A stretch of DNA of 33,635 nucleotides from Candidatus Poribacteria bacterium. Lineage in GTDB: Bacteria > Poribacteria > WGA-4E > WGA-3G. This document shows positions 1-7,715 of this stretch, piece by piece. Location of the stretch: NCBI GenBank assembly GCA_009843785.1, contig VYCT01000024.1, positions 3,473 to 37,107 on the forward strand, written 5' to 3'. Position 1 is the first letter of the stretch; each line of letters opens with the position of its first letter. Below the pieces are notes generated by a model that was not told the origin of the DNA, did no database searches, and worked only from the letters and a program-made list of their open reading frames with translations. The position numbers and the translations under genes were made by a program.

Positions 1-960
1 TACAATCGCGGACTCGCAAAAGCCAAACTCGGGCAGTATGCCGATGCCATCGCGGACTTTGATACCGCTATACAACACAAACTTGAAAAGGCAGATGTAT
101 ACTACAATCGCGGACTCTCGAAAACCGCTCTCGATCAGCACGACACCGCGATTTCAGATTACGACACCGCTATACAACTCGAACCAGATTTCATAGAAGC
201 ATACCTCAATCGCGGTATTGCGAAAACTATTCTCGGTCAGCACGCAGACGCCATCGCGGATTTTGACACCGTTATACAACACAAACTTGAGAATGCTGAC
301 ATATACTACATGCGCGGACTCACAAAAGCCAAACTCGGGCATCACATCGAGGCTATCGCGGATTTTGACACCGCTATACAACGCAACCCTGATTTAGCAG
401 AAGCATACCTCAATCGGGGGCTTGCGAAAGCCGTTCTCAATTGGCACACCGGCGCGATTGCGGATTTTGACACAACCATACACCACAAACCGGATGATGC
501 CAAGGCATACGTCAACCGGGGGCTTTCAAACTACTATCTCGGTCATCACACCGATGCCATTGCGGATTACGACACCGCCATACAGCTCAAACCGGATGAT
601 GCAATGGCATACGCAGGGCGGGGTATTGCAAAAGGTGCCCTCGGCCAGCACATCGCTGCTATTGCCGATTTTGACACAACTATACAACTCAGACCGGATT
701 TAGCGGAGGCATACCACAATCGCGGCATTGCGAAAGGCACCCTCGGCGAATTCCACGCCGCAATTGAGGATTTCGATGCCGTGATACAACTTAAACCGGA
801 TTATGCAGACGCATACGTCCGGCGAGGGACCTTGAAAGCACTACGCAATCACATACCGGAGGCGAAGCAGGACCTCCAAACGGCACTGCAGCTTGTGGAA
901 AAGGAGGGACATACAGATTTAAAAACCGTAATTGAAGCTACCCTTCGTACTTTGGAATAG
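1..960 (+). CDS. TPR-repeat protein, 5' end outside window
   Basis: The frame is open from base 1, so the start lies upstream. The visible 319 residues form nine tandem 34-residue tetratricopeptide repeats, each with the signature NRGxAKxxLG...AIADFDTAIQ and usually a PDxAEAY linker. The last repeat degenerates into a capping helix ending TLRTLE. TPR arrays make superhelical scaffolds for protein-protein contacts; no catalytic domain is visible, and any N-terminal signal or enzyme domain would be upstream. Repeats 1 and 3 share the unusual linker HKLE(K/N)AD while 2 and 4 carry a PD-type linker, so the array has grown partly in two-repeat (204-base) units. An ATG at 310 lies inside repeat 4 and is not the true start. 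The next gene converges from the opposite strand. Confidence 0.9.
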   Translation, partial: YNRGLAKAKLGQYADAIADFDTAIQHKLEKADVYYNRGLSKTALDQHDTAISDYDTAIQLEPDFIEAYLNRGIAKTILGQHADAIADFDTVIQHKLENADIYYMRGLTKAKLGHHIEAIADFDTAIQRNPDLAEAYLNRGLAKAVLNWHTGAIADFDTTIHHKPDDAKAYVNRGLSNYYLGHHTDAIADYDTAIQLKPDDAMAYAGRGIAKGALGQHIAAIADFDTTIQLRPDLAEAYHNRGIAKGTLGEFHAAIEDFDAVIQLKPDYADAYVRRGTLKALRNHIPEAKQDLQTALQLVEKEGHTDLKTVIEATLRTLE

Positions 961-977
961 CCAAATGGAACGGATAT

Positions 978-1035
978 GTCGGGTTTCTCTCCGTTCAACC
1001 CGACCTACACACTGGATAGGTGCGTTTCTACGCAC
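978..1035. terminator. Two adjacent hairpins between convergent genes
   Basis: A perfect 8-bp stem GTCGGGTT / AACCCGAC (978-985 with 997-1004, 11-nt loop) is followed by a perfect 6-bp stem GTGCGT-ttct-ACGCAC (1020-1035). They lie between the TPR gene stop (960) and the convergent isomerase, whose stop (1028-1030) falls inside the second hairpin. A bidirectional terminator role is inferred from position. No strong U-tract follows on either strand. The first stem resembles short palindromic repeats scattered in some bacterial genomes, so a REP-like element is an alternative. Confidence 0.5.
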
Positions 1036-1921
1036 TAACGGCGCAGAGATATTCCCGGCTTCGCAGGGCATCACGCAAAGAATGGACAGTCGGTGTGTTT
1101 TCAAGGAGCAGATCGCCGGTATAGTGCCGTGTTTTCAAATGTTCCGCAACCGCACGAAAGTCGACATAACCGTCGCCTACTTCTGAAAGAACGCCGGCTT
1201 CTGTTTTCTGTTTGAAATGCACCGACGTGAGGTCTGTCATCTCAACAGCACGCCAGAATTCGACTGGTGGACGCAGCGTGGTGCCATCAGCGCGGTATGT
1301 GTTCGTCTCATCATACGTGAGTTTCGCACCGCCTGCGACTGCTAACTTCAAAGTTAACGTGGCAGTTTGACGAGCGTTCTCCACTGCGAAGACCATCGGA
1401 TACTCCGGTAGGAGCGCAGCATAGTGTTTGAGGTTAGCGATCGCTGCGGACGCATCAATATCGCCTTCAGTGTCAAGATCAACGAGACGGAGTCTCGGCC
1501 TCTCTGGACAGAGCAGATATGCTAACTTCTTCGCCTTGATTATCTGTTGTGTGTCTGTTTTGTTGTCGGCGGCGCGTGAAAGCCAAGGGTGGGACATGGC
1601 ATAACTCAGGGTGAGTCCGGATGCTTTTTCGGTGAAGACAGCAATTGCCTCAAAAAGTGGGACATGTTGCGTTTGATATGGCTGTTCAGTCCACACAGCA
1701 TCACAGATAGTTCTAAATTCGGTATCGGTATACGCAGGCATTGCGGCTTTGAATTCTTGAATGAGGTGCCCAAATTCGGAGTTACGAAGGTAATCGCCTT
1801 CGCGGACCTCCATATCCTTAAAACCGTTCGCTCCGAATTCCACCATGAGGTCATCAAAGCGCGCACCATTTGCTATCTCTTCAGCCCAGATATTGGTTAC
1901 AATTCCGAGTTTTTCAAACAT
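1028..1921 (-). CDS. Sugar phosphate isomerase/epimerase, xylose isomerase-like TIM barrel
   Basis: A 297-residue protein, the usual length for the AP-endonuclease-2/xylose isomerase-like TIM-barrel family that isomerises or epimerises small sugars and polyols with a divalent metal. Supporting strand-end motifs are AVENAR near residue 180 (candidate metal Glu), TYDETN near 202, VHFKQK near 236, GDGYVDF near 249 and LLLEN near 272. No signal peptide is seen, so it is probably cytoplasmic. The start at 1921 is preceded by AAGGA about ten bases upstream. It is transcribed divergently from tenA with overlapping promoters. Substrate cannot be told from sequence; such genes are typical of myo-inositol or unusual-sugar catabolism. 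Confidence 0.8.
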   Translation of the reverse strand: MFEKLGIVTNIWAEEIANGARFDDLMVEFGANGFKDMEVREGDYLRNSEFGHLIQEFKAAMPAYTDTEFRTICDAVWTEQPYQTQHVPLFEAIAVFTEKASGLTLSYAMSHPWLSRAADNKTDTQQIIKAKKLAYLLCPERPRLRLVDLDTEGDIDASAAIANLKHYAALLPEYPMVFAVENARQTATLTLKLAVAGGAKLTYDETNTYRADGTTLRPPVEFWRAVEMTDLTSVHFKQKTEAGVLSEVGDGYVDFRAVAEHLKTRHYTGDLLLENTPTVHSLRDALRSREYLCAVSA

Positions 1922-1922
1922 T

Positions 1923-1951
1923 TTGACATCCTTGTTCTGTTACGGTATGAT
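1923..1951 (+). promoter_or_regulatory. Sigma70-like promoter of tenA
   Basis: TTGACA (1923-1928), 17-base spacer, TATGAT (1946-1951), predicting transcription start near 1958 and a 40-base leader. The -35 box begins two bases after the ATG of the divergent isomerase, so the two promoters face each other across about 70 bases. Confidence 0.65.
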
Positions 1952-1963
1952 ATACAGCAAAAC

Positions 1964-1992
1964 ATTATAGCATATTTTGGGGAGTTTGATAA
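1964..1992 (-). promoter_or_regulatory. Sigma70-like promoter of the isomerase gene
   Basis: On the minus strand, TTATCA (-35, 1987-1992), a 17-base spacer and a perfect TATAAT (-10, 1964-1969). It directs transcription into the isomerase 43 bases downstream and overlaps the tenA ribosome binding region on the other strand. Confidence 0.6.
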
Positions 1993-1997
1993 TACCT

Positions 1998-2675
1998 ATG
2001 GCACAAAATGGACAATTTACCGATGAACTCAGGCGCGCTGCTGCACCGATTTGGGAAGCGGACCTTAAACATCCGTTCGTCCTCGGTATGGCTGATGGGA
2101 CTCTTCCGAAAGAGAAGTTTAAATTCTACCTGATTCAGGATTATCTGTTCTTACTCGACTATAGCCGCGTGTTCGCATACGGTGTTATCAAGGCACACGA
2201 TGAGGCGACGATGGCGATGTTTTCGCAGCTGGTCAACGAGACGCTGAACACTGAGATGGATTTACATCGTGGATATTGCCAAAAATTTGGTATCACTGCC
2301 GCGGAGATGGAAGCAGCACCGATGGCACCGACAACACATGCATATACGCAACATGTACGCAACGTAGCGGAAACCGGCACTTTGGCGGATCTCGTCGCCG
2401 GTGTTCTGCCGTGTCAGTGGGGCTACGCCGAAATCGGCACAACCCTTGCCCAACAGGGGGGTTCGCCGGAACCGCTCTATCAGGAATGGATTGACATGTA
2501 CGCCTCCCCTGAATTTCTGTCGTTAGGTGAGTGGTTACGCGGACTACTGAACAATCTCGCTGCTGAGTATAGTGCCGCCGAGAGAGAACGGATTAAAAAT
2601 TACTTCTTGACGAGTAGTCGTTATGAATACCTCTTTTGGGAGATGGCTTACACACAAGAAGTCTGGAAAATTTAG
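1998..2675 (+). CDS. tenA: TenA-family aminopyrimidine aminohydrolase (thiaminase II)
   Basis: A 225-residue protein matching the TenA/THI-4 family, all-helical enzymes that salvage thiamin by hydrolysing aminopyrimidine breakdown products, or cleave thiamin. Key residues are in place: Asp48 in IQDYLFL, Cys139 in GVLPCQWGY (the catalytic Cys of the Cys-type TenA branch), Tyr143, and the C-terminal YEYLFWEMAY with Glu210. I chose the ATG at 1998 over an in-frame TTG at 1977: the residues added by TTG are not family-like, and GGGGAG sits 13 bases before the ATG. No TPP riboswitch or other thiamin gene is visible nearby. Coding ends five bases from the convergent FGE-like gene. Confidence 0.9.
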   Translation: MAQNGQFTDELRRAAAPIWEADLKHPFVLGMADGTLPKEKFKFYLIQDYLFLLDYSRVFAYGVIKAHDEATMAMFSQLVNETLNTEMDLHRGYCQKFGITAAEMEAAPMAPTTHAYTQHVRNVAETGTLADLVAGVLPCQWGYAEIGTTLAQQGGSPEPLYQEWIDMYASPEFLSLGEWLRGLLNNLAAEYSAAERERIKNYFLTSSRYEYLFWEMAYTQEVWKI

Positions 2676-2680
2676 CGCAC

Positions 2681-3403
2681 TCAGCACCCAAGTCCCGACG
2701 TTGACTGCGCACAACGAAAGCCATAATCGTAGATTGTGTTTGTCGGTGAAAGCAGTAAGCGATAGGTGACGCAGATACCTTTTTCGGTGGCACTCCAACC
2801 ACCACCGCGTAACGCCCTTACGGGGATCGTTTCAATGTCTGTGAAATTGGCTGTCAACCAACCAATCTCATTTGTTCCTGCGCGCGGATTCTTGCGAGGC
2901 GTGGCGAAGAAAAAATCATCGTCGTAAAGGTCAAGACACCATTCCCAAACGTTGCCAGTTATATCATACAAGCCGTAGCCGTTAGGTGAATACTTACCCA
3001 CAGGGGTAGTATCTCCTACTTTTCTATCATAGTTCGCTTGGGTAGTATCGCTCGTATCACCCCACGGATGGTTCTGATTCGCAAGCCCGCCGCGTGCAGC
3101 GTATTCCCATTCCGCTTCTGTAGGGAGCCGTTTCCCCGCCCACAAAGCGTAAGCCATCGCCGCAAACCAACTGACGTAGACAACAGGGTGATTCGCTTTT
3201 CCTTCCGGATAGGTATTGCCATCCCAATGCTTTAGGTAGTCCCCGTCGTGAAACCTATCTTTAATATGCGATTTTTGCCACTGTCGGTTTTCAACAAGAA
3301 ACTGCTGGTATTCAAGATTGCTCACGGGGTGTGCGTCAATATAAAAAGCGTTGACGCTGCCGATCTCAAGGTTGCCAGCGGGGATTAACACCATGTTTTT
3401 CAT
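2681..3403 (-). CDS. FGE-sulfatase (SUMF1-like) domain protein
   Basis: A 240-residue protein consisting almost wholly of a formylglycine-generating-enzyme fold: RLPTEAEWEYAARGG at 92-106, GNVWEWC at 140-146, RGGGW at 199-203 and the terminal GFRCA at 228-232. Genuine FGE oxidises a sulfatase Cys using two Cys residues just after the RGGS motif. Here the first is replaced (WSATEKGIC, only Cys211 in that stretch), so a non-catalytic or different ligand-binding role is more likely than sulfatase maturation. No sulfatase gene is in the window. The ATG at 3403 is chosen because AAGGA lies nine bases upstream; an in-frame TTG at 3412 would leave no such site. Its ribosome site overlaps the stop of the upstream kinase gene, implying translational coupling. 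Confidence 0.85.
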   Translation of the reverse strand: MKNMVLIPAGNLEIGSVNAFYIDAHPVSNLEYQQFLVENRQWQKSHIKDRFHDGDYLKHWDGNTYPEGKANHPVVYVSWFAAMAYALWAGKRLPTEAEWEYAARGGLANQNHPWGDTSDTTQANYDRKVGDTTPVGKYSPNGYGLYDITGNVWEWCLDLYDDDFFFATPRKNPRAGTNEIGWLTANFTDIETIPVRALRGGGWSATEKGICVTYRLLLSPTNTIYDYGFRCAQSTSGLGC

Positions 3404-3415
3404 CAAAAACAATCC

Positions 3416-5233
3416 TTATAACGGAATAGCAACCTGAAATACGCTACCTTCCCCTAAAGTGCTTTCCAGCCAAATCCGTCCATTGTGGCGGAGCACGATA
3501 TGTTTGGCGATTGCCAGTCCTAATCCTGTGCCTCCCATTTCGCGGGCACGCCCTTTATCCACACGATAGAACCGCTCAAATACACGCGGTTGAGATTCCA
3601 TTGGGATACCAATACCTGTATCTTTTATATGCACGATAACTTCTCCCGAGGTTATATTGGCTCCTTCAAAGGCTTCACTCGTGCGGAGCTCTGCTGAAAC
3701 CGTAATTGTACCGCTATCGGGTGTATATTTAATCGCGTTGTCAATCAGATTTACAAGCACCTGCATGAAAAGGTGGTGATCTACACTAACCTTAGGCAGA
3801 CTTTCAGGCACCTCCCATTTTAAAACCAATTCGGATTCCTCTAATATGGGCTCAAACACGTCTAAAATCGGTTCATAAAAGGTATTGAGGTGGCACGGTG
3901 TACGTTTCAATTCAACATCACCAGACTCAAGCCGGGAGAGTTCGAGCAGATCCGAGACTAACCTTGAGAGCCGGGACGCATGATTCAGGATTTTCACGAC
4001 AAACTGTTCTTGTGTCTTTGTACGTGTGGCATCTTCACTCAGTAAGGTCTCAGCGTAACCCCGGATTGTTGTGAGTGGCGTACGAAGTTCGTGCGAGACA
4101 TTCGCCACAAAGTCCGCGCGAATCCGCTCTAACTGCCGTTCCTTACTCACATCGTGGATAACCACAACGTATTCTTCCGATTCGCCAGTAGCGACCGGCA
4201 CAACCGTGACCTCCGCTTCCGGTTCCGTTAGATTACCGAGACGGATTTCTGCGAACGCAACTGTTTCTGTCTGCTCTGCTGTTTGTAGCAGTGTTTGTAG
4301 TTCAGGAATCCGATTGATTTCGATCAGTGCTTTTCCGATATAAGCATTCGGAAGCGACAACATAGAGATAGCCATCGGGTTGGCATAGGTAATTTCAGAC
4401 GCACCGTTGACGAGGAGCACGCCTTCACCCATATCTGTCAGGATGGTTTCCAAACGCCGGTGTTCTTCAGAAATTCTATCAATCTGTTTCTGTACCCTGT
4501 CTGCCATTAGGTTGAAATTCCGGGAGAGTTGACCGAGTTCATTCTTGGAGTCGATTGGGACACGCGTGTTTATACCGCCAGCAGCAAGGGATTGCGTCAT
4601 CTGCGTTAATTTCTCAATCGGTTTTGTGATGATCCTTGTAGAAAAAATGCTAAACACAATGGTGAGAATTAATCCAGCCACACTCGCAAGCAGAACCATC
4701 CGCCGGAGATTGTCGATTGCTGTATTGACGGCTTTCATCGGCAGCGCGACGCGGCAAATACCAATCCGCGTTTCCGCACCGTTGGGTGAAGTTTGCCGAT
4801 ATATCGGTGTCGCATAGTAACGGAATTCTGTCCGCGTTGTATCGCTGTAGCGGTCGCGAATACCGCTGCCAAATTGGAGGGCATCCTGCACCTCTGGACG
4901 TTTAAGGTGATTGTCCATTGCGCGCAGTGCCTCTCCATCCCGTTCTGTATCACCCCAGACAACACCCGCTAAGTCGATGAAGGTCACTCGAGCCTTGCCG
5001 GTCTTTCCGAGTCTATTGATAAGCGGATCTATCGCAGCGTAGGTAAACTTATCTTTAGCAGGCAGTTTTTCAATGAGGAATTCCCGGGTTAATGCCGCCT
5101 GAATTTCCAATTCGCTGGTGATCCGAGTACTCATCGAATCTTTGAGCATCGCGCCAAGATAGAGATACATCGCAAATAACATCAAAAGCACGATGCCTAT
5201 GTACCTAAGCGTCAGTTGTGTACGGATGTTCAT
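3416..5233 (-). CDS. PhoR/WalK-type membrane sensor histidine kinase
   Basis: A 605-residue kinase with complete architecture: transmembrane helix about 10-30, periplasmic sensor about 31-175, second helix about 178-198, HAMP about 199-250, PAS about 258-365, HisKA with phospho-acceptor His381 in VSHELRTPLT, and HATPase with N-box Asn499, G1 DTGIGIP (538-544) and G2 GGTGLGLAI (567-575). It autophosphorylates on His381 and passes phosphate to a response regulator. The usual partner gene is absent: upstream is a 294-base intergenic gap and then a divergent operon. The only co-transcribed neighbour is the FGE-like gene twelve bases downstream. AAGGA sits ten bases before the start. The ligand is unknown; PhoR-type naming reflects domain order only. 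Confidence 0.93.
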   Translation of the reverse strand: MNIRTQLTLRYIGIVLLMLFAMYLYLGAMLKDSMSTRITSELEIQAALTREFLIEKLPAKDKFTYAAIDPLINRLGKTGKARVTFIDLAGVVWGDTERDGEALRAMDNHLKRPEVQDALQFGSGIRDRYSDTTRTEFRYYATPIYRQTSPNGAETRIGICRVALPMKAVNTAIDNLRRMVLLASVAGLILTIVFSIFSTRIITKPIEKLTQMTQSLAAGGINTRVPIDSKNELGQLSRNFNLMADRVQKQIDRISEEHRRLETILTDMGEGVLLVNGASEITYANPMAISMLSLPNAYIGKALIEINRIPELQTLLQTAEQTETVAFAEIRLGNLTEPEAEVTVVPVATGESEEYVVVIHDVSKERQLERIRADFVANVSHELRTPLTTIRGYAETLLSEDATRTKTQEQFVVKILNHASRLSRLVSDLLELSRLESGDVELKRTPCHLNTFYEPILDVFEPILEESELVLKWEVPESLPKVSVDHHLFMQVLVNLIDNAIKYTPDSGTITVSAELRTSEAFEGANITSGEVIVHIKDTGIGIPMESQPRVFERFYRVDKGRAREMGGTGLGLAIAKHIVLRHNGRIWLESTLGEGSVFQVAIPL

Positions 5234-5408
5234 CTATCAGTTGTCCTTGGATGCTTGATATTGTCTGACTTTTACCCGTTTGAAGTCTGTTACGCGCTGC
5301 GGAGGCATGCCACAAACCTATAATGTTACACCAGTTCAGTTTAACACAATGATAGCACAATTTCGGCGTAACGCTCAAGCCAAAATTAACAAATCCCTTT
5401 TTCGCCTC

Positions 5409-5437
5409 TTGACATCTAAGGCAGATGCTGCTAAACT
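5409..5437 (+). promoter_or_regulatory. Sigma70-like promoter of dapA-like/aroA operon
   Basis: Perfect TTGACA (5409-5414), 17-base spacer, TAAACT (5432-5437, four of six). The predicted leader is about 85 bases and contains the 5457-5483 hairpin. Confidence 0.6.
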
Positions 5438-5456
5438 GAAAACTAACTGAATCGAT

Positions 5457-5483
5457 GGGTTTGTAGGTGCTGCTTGCAAACCC
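5457..5483 (+). repeat. Leader inverted repeat GGGTTTG / CAAACCC
   Basis: Perfect 7-bp stem (5457-5463 with 5477-5483) and 13-nt loop in the transcribed leader of the dapA-like gene. The loop core GTAGGTGC...TTGCAA is also found in the palindromic element at 26368-26398, so this may be a diverged copy of that repeat rather than a gene-specific regulator. Confidence 0.5.
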
Positions 5484-5527
5484 GTACTATAAAGTAAGAT
5501 TGTGATTACGCCTCACAGGAGACACGC

Positions 5528-6427
5528 ATGAATATCCGATTTGAAGGCATTTTTACACCGACAGTAACACCCCTTGACGAAAAAGAGCGCGTTGACGAAC
5601 GCGGGTTTGTCAATCAACTTAACCGACTGATTAGCAACGGTGTTCACGGTATCTACCTACTCGGAAGTTCCGGTGAATTTACGACATTAACAAATACAGA
5701 ACGCGAGCGGGCAATGGACATCGCTCTCAAAGTGGTCGGCGGGCGCCTCCCCGTTATCTGTTGTGTAATGGATACAAGCACGCAACGCGTCATCCAAAAC
5801 ATTGAAATCGCTGAACAGTTTGGCGTTAATGCAGTCGCTGCGACACCGGGGTACTACTATCCCTCCACCGACGACGCGGATCTGATCGAATTCTATCAGA
5901 CGGTCGCCGCGAGTACAGAACTCCCTGTTTTCATCTATAATATCCCGTCCACTGTTAAAACCTTCATTAAGCCCCAGATCGTTGTTGAACTCGCAGAAAC
6001 CTGTGAGAATATCGTCGGCGTTAAGGACAGTACCGGCGATTGGACGAACTCCCTCAATCTCATAGCACTGCTCGGTGAGCGGTCGGATTTCTCGATCTTT
6101 CTCGGTTCGCATGTCGCACTAGGCGCAGCCCTTCTATTTGGCGCAGACGGGGGGGTTGTCTCAATCGCAAACGTCGCCCCGAAGGAATCCGTCGCACTCT
6201 ACAATGCCGCGAAGGCACGGGATATTGATGAAGTCCATCGGTTACAAAAGTGGATGCTCCGGCTCAGTAAGATGTATACCTACGGACAGGGGGTCAGCGG
6301 TATGAAAACGTGTCTCGAAATTCTCGGAGTCTGCAGCGCACGCACCACGAGTCCGCTGCTACCACTCACTGATGCCGAGAAAGCGGAACTCCGGGAATTG
6401 CTAACCGAGTTGGGAGTACGTGAATGA
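5528..6427 (+). CDS. DapA/NanA-family aldolase (dihydrodipicolinate synthase-like)
   Basis: A 299-residue class I aldolase of the DHDPS/N-acetylneuraminate lyase family. The Schiff-base lysine is Lys166 in GVKDSTGD, the catalytic tyrosine Tyr137 in FIYNIP, and the pyruvate-binding loop is GSSGE (46-50), Ser-Ser where classical DapA has Thr-Thr. True DHDPS condenses pyruvate with aspartate semialdehyde for lysine synthesis. The Ser-Ser loop also occurs in other members (keto-deoxy sugar aldolases, hydroxyproline-pathway enzymes), so I give no symbol. AGGAG stands six bases before the ATG. The stop overlaps the aroA start by four bases (ATGA), so the two are translationally coupled. Confidence 0.88.
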   Translation: MNIRFEGIFTPTVTPLDEKERVDERGFVNQLNRLISNGVHGIYLLGSSGEFTTLTNTERERAMDIALKVVGGRLPVICCVMDTSTQRVIQNIEIAEQFGVNAVAATPGYYYPSTDDADLIEFYQTVAASTELPVFIYNIPSTVKTFIKPQIVVELAETCENIVGVKDSTGDWTNSLNLIALLGERSDFSIFLGSHVALGAALLFGADGGVVSIANVAPKESVALYNAAKARDIDEVHRLQKWMLRLSKMYTYGQGVSGMKTCLEILGVCSARTTSPLLPLTDAEKAELRELLTELGVRE

Positions 6428-7695
6428 TTGAGATACAATCAATCCGCAAACCTCTTGATGCCACGATAACGGTCCCCGGTTCTAAGAGTTATACCAACCG
6501 TGCCTTATTGGTTGCTGCAATGGCACGCGGTGTTTCAACACTGACGGGTGCACTCTTTAGCGACGATACGCGTTATATGTCCGCGTCGCTGCGAAAACTC
6601 GGGGTCAAAATTGATGCTGATGAAAAACAAGCAAGGTTTGATGTCCACGGAAACGGCGGCGATATTCCGGTTTCCAGTGCGGACCTCTATATCGGGAACT
6701 CTGGCACCACTTCACGTTCATTGACCGCCTACGTTTCACTCGGACATGGAAAATTCGTCATTGATGGCGATGAACCGATGCGCCACGGTCGTCCTATCGC
6801 TGACTTACTCGACGCACTCAGGCAAATTGGAGTCTCAGCGCGCACCCAATTTGAGAATGGACATCTCCCTGTTATCGTCGAAGCAGACGGACTCGCGGGT
6901 GGAAAAACCCGACTGGATATCACTAAAAGCAGCCAGTTCTTAACAGCACTCCTCCTCATCGCCCCTTATGCAAAAAACGGCATGGAGATTGAGGTCGTCG
7001 GTAAACGCGAAATGCCTTATATTGACATCACACGATCCATCATGGCAGCGTTTGGTGTGCAGGTTATAAGCGAAGACTACAAGTTCTTTCGGATTGAAGG
7101 TGGACAACAGTATCAGCCGCGGGTCTATAACATAGAGCCGGATGCTTCTAATGCCTCTTACTTCTTTGCTGCCGCTGCACTTACCGGTGGACGTGTCACT
7201 GTCCAACACCTAAATTTAGATTCCGCACAAGGGGATCTCCAGTTTTTACATATCTTAGAACAGATGGGCTGTCAGACCACCGTTGCTAACACAGGGATTA
7301 CCGTTACCGGACCGCGCCACCTAAAAGGGATTGATGTTGATATGCGGACGATTTCGGATACCGCCTTGACCCTCGCAGCGATCGCGCCCTTCGCCGATAG
7401 TAAAGTAACCATCCGAAACATTGAGCATACGCGTTGGCAGGAGACTGATCGGATTCATGCGATGGTAACAGAACTCCGAAAATTAGGGGTGCCAGTCGTT
7501 GAACACCAAGATGGACTCGAAATCTCACCGGCACCGATTACCCCTGCAGCAATTGATACCTATGAAGACCACCGCGTGGCGATGGCTTTTTCGCTCGTCG
7601 GTTTAAAGGCGAATGGGATTCGGATTAACGATCCAGAGTGTGTCAGCAAAACGTTCCCTAATTATTTTCAGGTATTTGAACAACTATATCTGTGA
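6424..7695 (+). CDS. aroA: 5-enolpyruvylshikimate-3-phosphate synthase
   Basis: A 423-residue EPSP synthase, sixth enzyme of the shikimate pathway, joining PEP to shikimate-3-phosphate. The family signatures appear in order: PGSKSYTNR (18-26, Lys21 and Arg26 bind ligands), GNSGTTSR (91-98), DEPMRHGRPI, SSQFLTALLL, WQETDRI with the PEP-site Glu-Thr-Asp-Arg, YEDHRVAMAF and KTFPNYF near the end. Both halves of the inverse alpha-beta barrel are present, so the enzyme is full length. The position equivalent to E. coli Pro101 is Ser99, a substitution linked in other EPSP synthases to altered glyphosate binding, while the Gly and Thr matching Gly96 and Thr97 are kept. It is the middle gene of the operon. 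Confidence 0.95.
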   Translation: MIEIQSIRKPLDATITVPGSKSYTNRALLVAAMARGVSTLTGALFSDDTRYMSASLRKLGVKIDADEKQARFDVHGNGGDIPVSSADLYIGNSGTTSRSLTAYVSLGHGKFVIDGDEPMRHGRPIADLLDALRQIGVSARTQFENGHLPVIVEADGLAGGKTRLDITKSSQFLTALLLIAPYAKNGMEIEVVGKREMPYIDITRSIMAAFGVQVISEDYKFFRIEGGQQYQPRVYNIEPDASNASYFFAAAALTGGRVTVQHLNLDSAQGDLQFLHILEQMGCQTTVANTGITVTGPRHLKGIDVDMRTISDTALTLAAIAPFADSKVTIRNIEHTRWQETDRIHAMVTELRKLGVPVVEHQDGLEISPAPITPAAIDTYEDHRVAMAFSLVGLKANGIRINDPECVSKTFPNYFQVFEQLYL

Positions 7696-7715
7696 ATTGT
7701 GGAGGAGAGAATTGC

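Larger units (their letters stand above)
5234..5527. other. Divergent intergenic region, kinase / dapA-like operon
   Basis: 294 bases without a gene. It holds the plus-strand promoter at 5409-5437 and an inverted repeat at 5457-5483 in the leader of the dapA-like gene. I found no convincing promoter for the kinase on the minus strand, only a TATAGG-like box without a good -35. Confidence 0.6.

Noticed and set aside
1-830. CRISPR-like regular spacing of 102 bases
   Set aside because: The period is the 34-residue TPR unit inside an open frame, with no unique spacers.
1589-2026. 145-codon plus-strand frame across the isomerase
   Set aside because: Shadow of the minus-strand gene, with a protein lacking family features; it also runs through both promoters.
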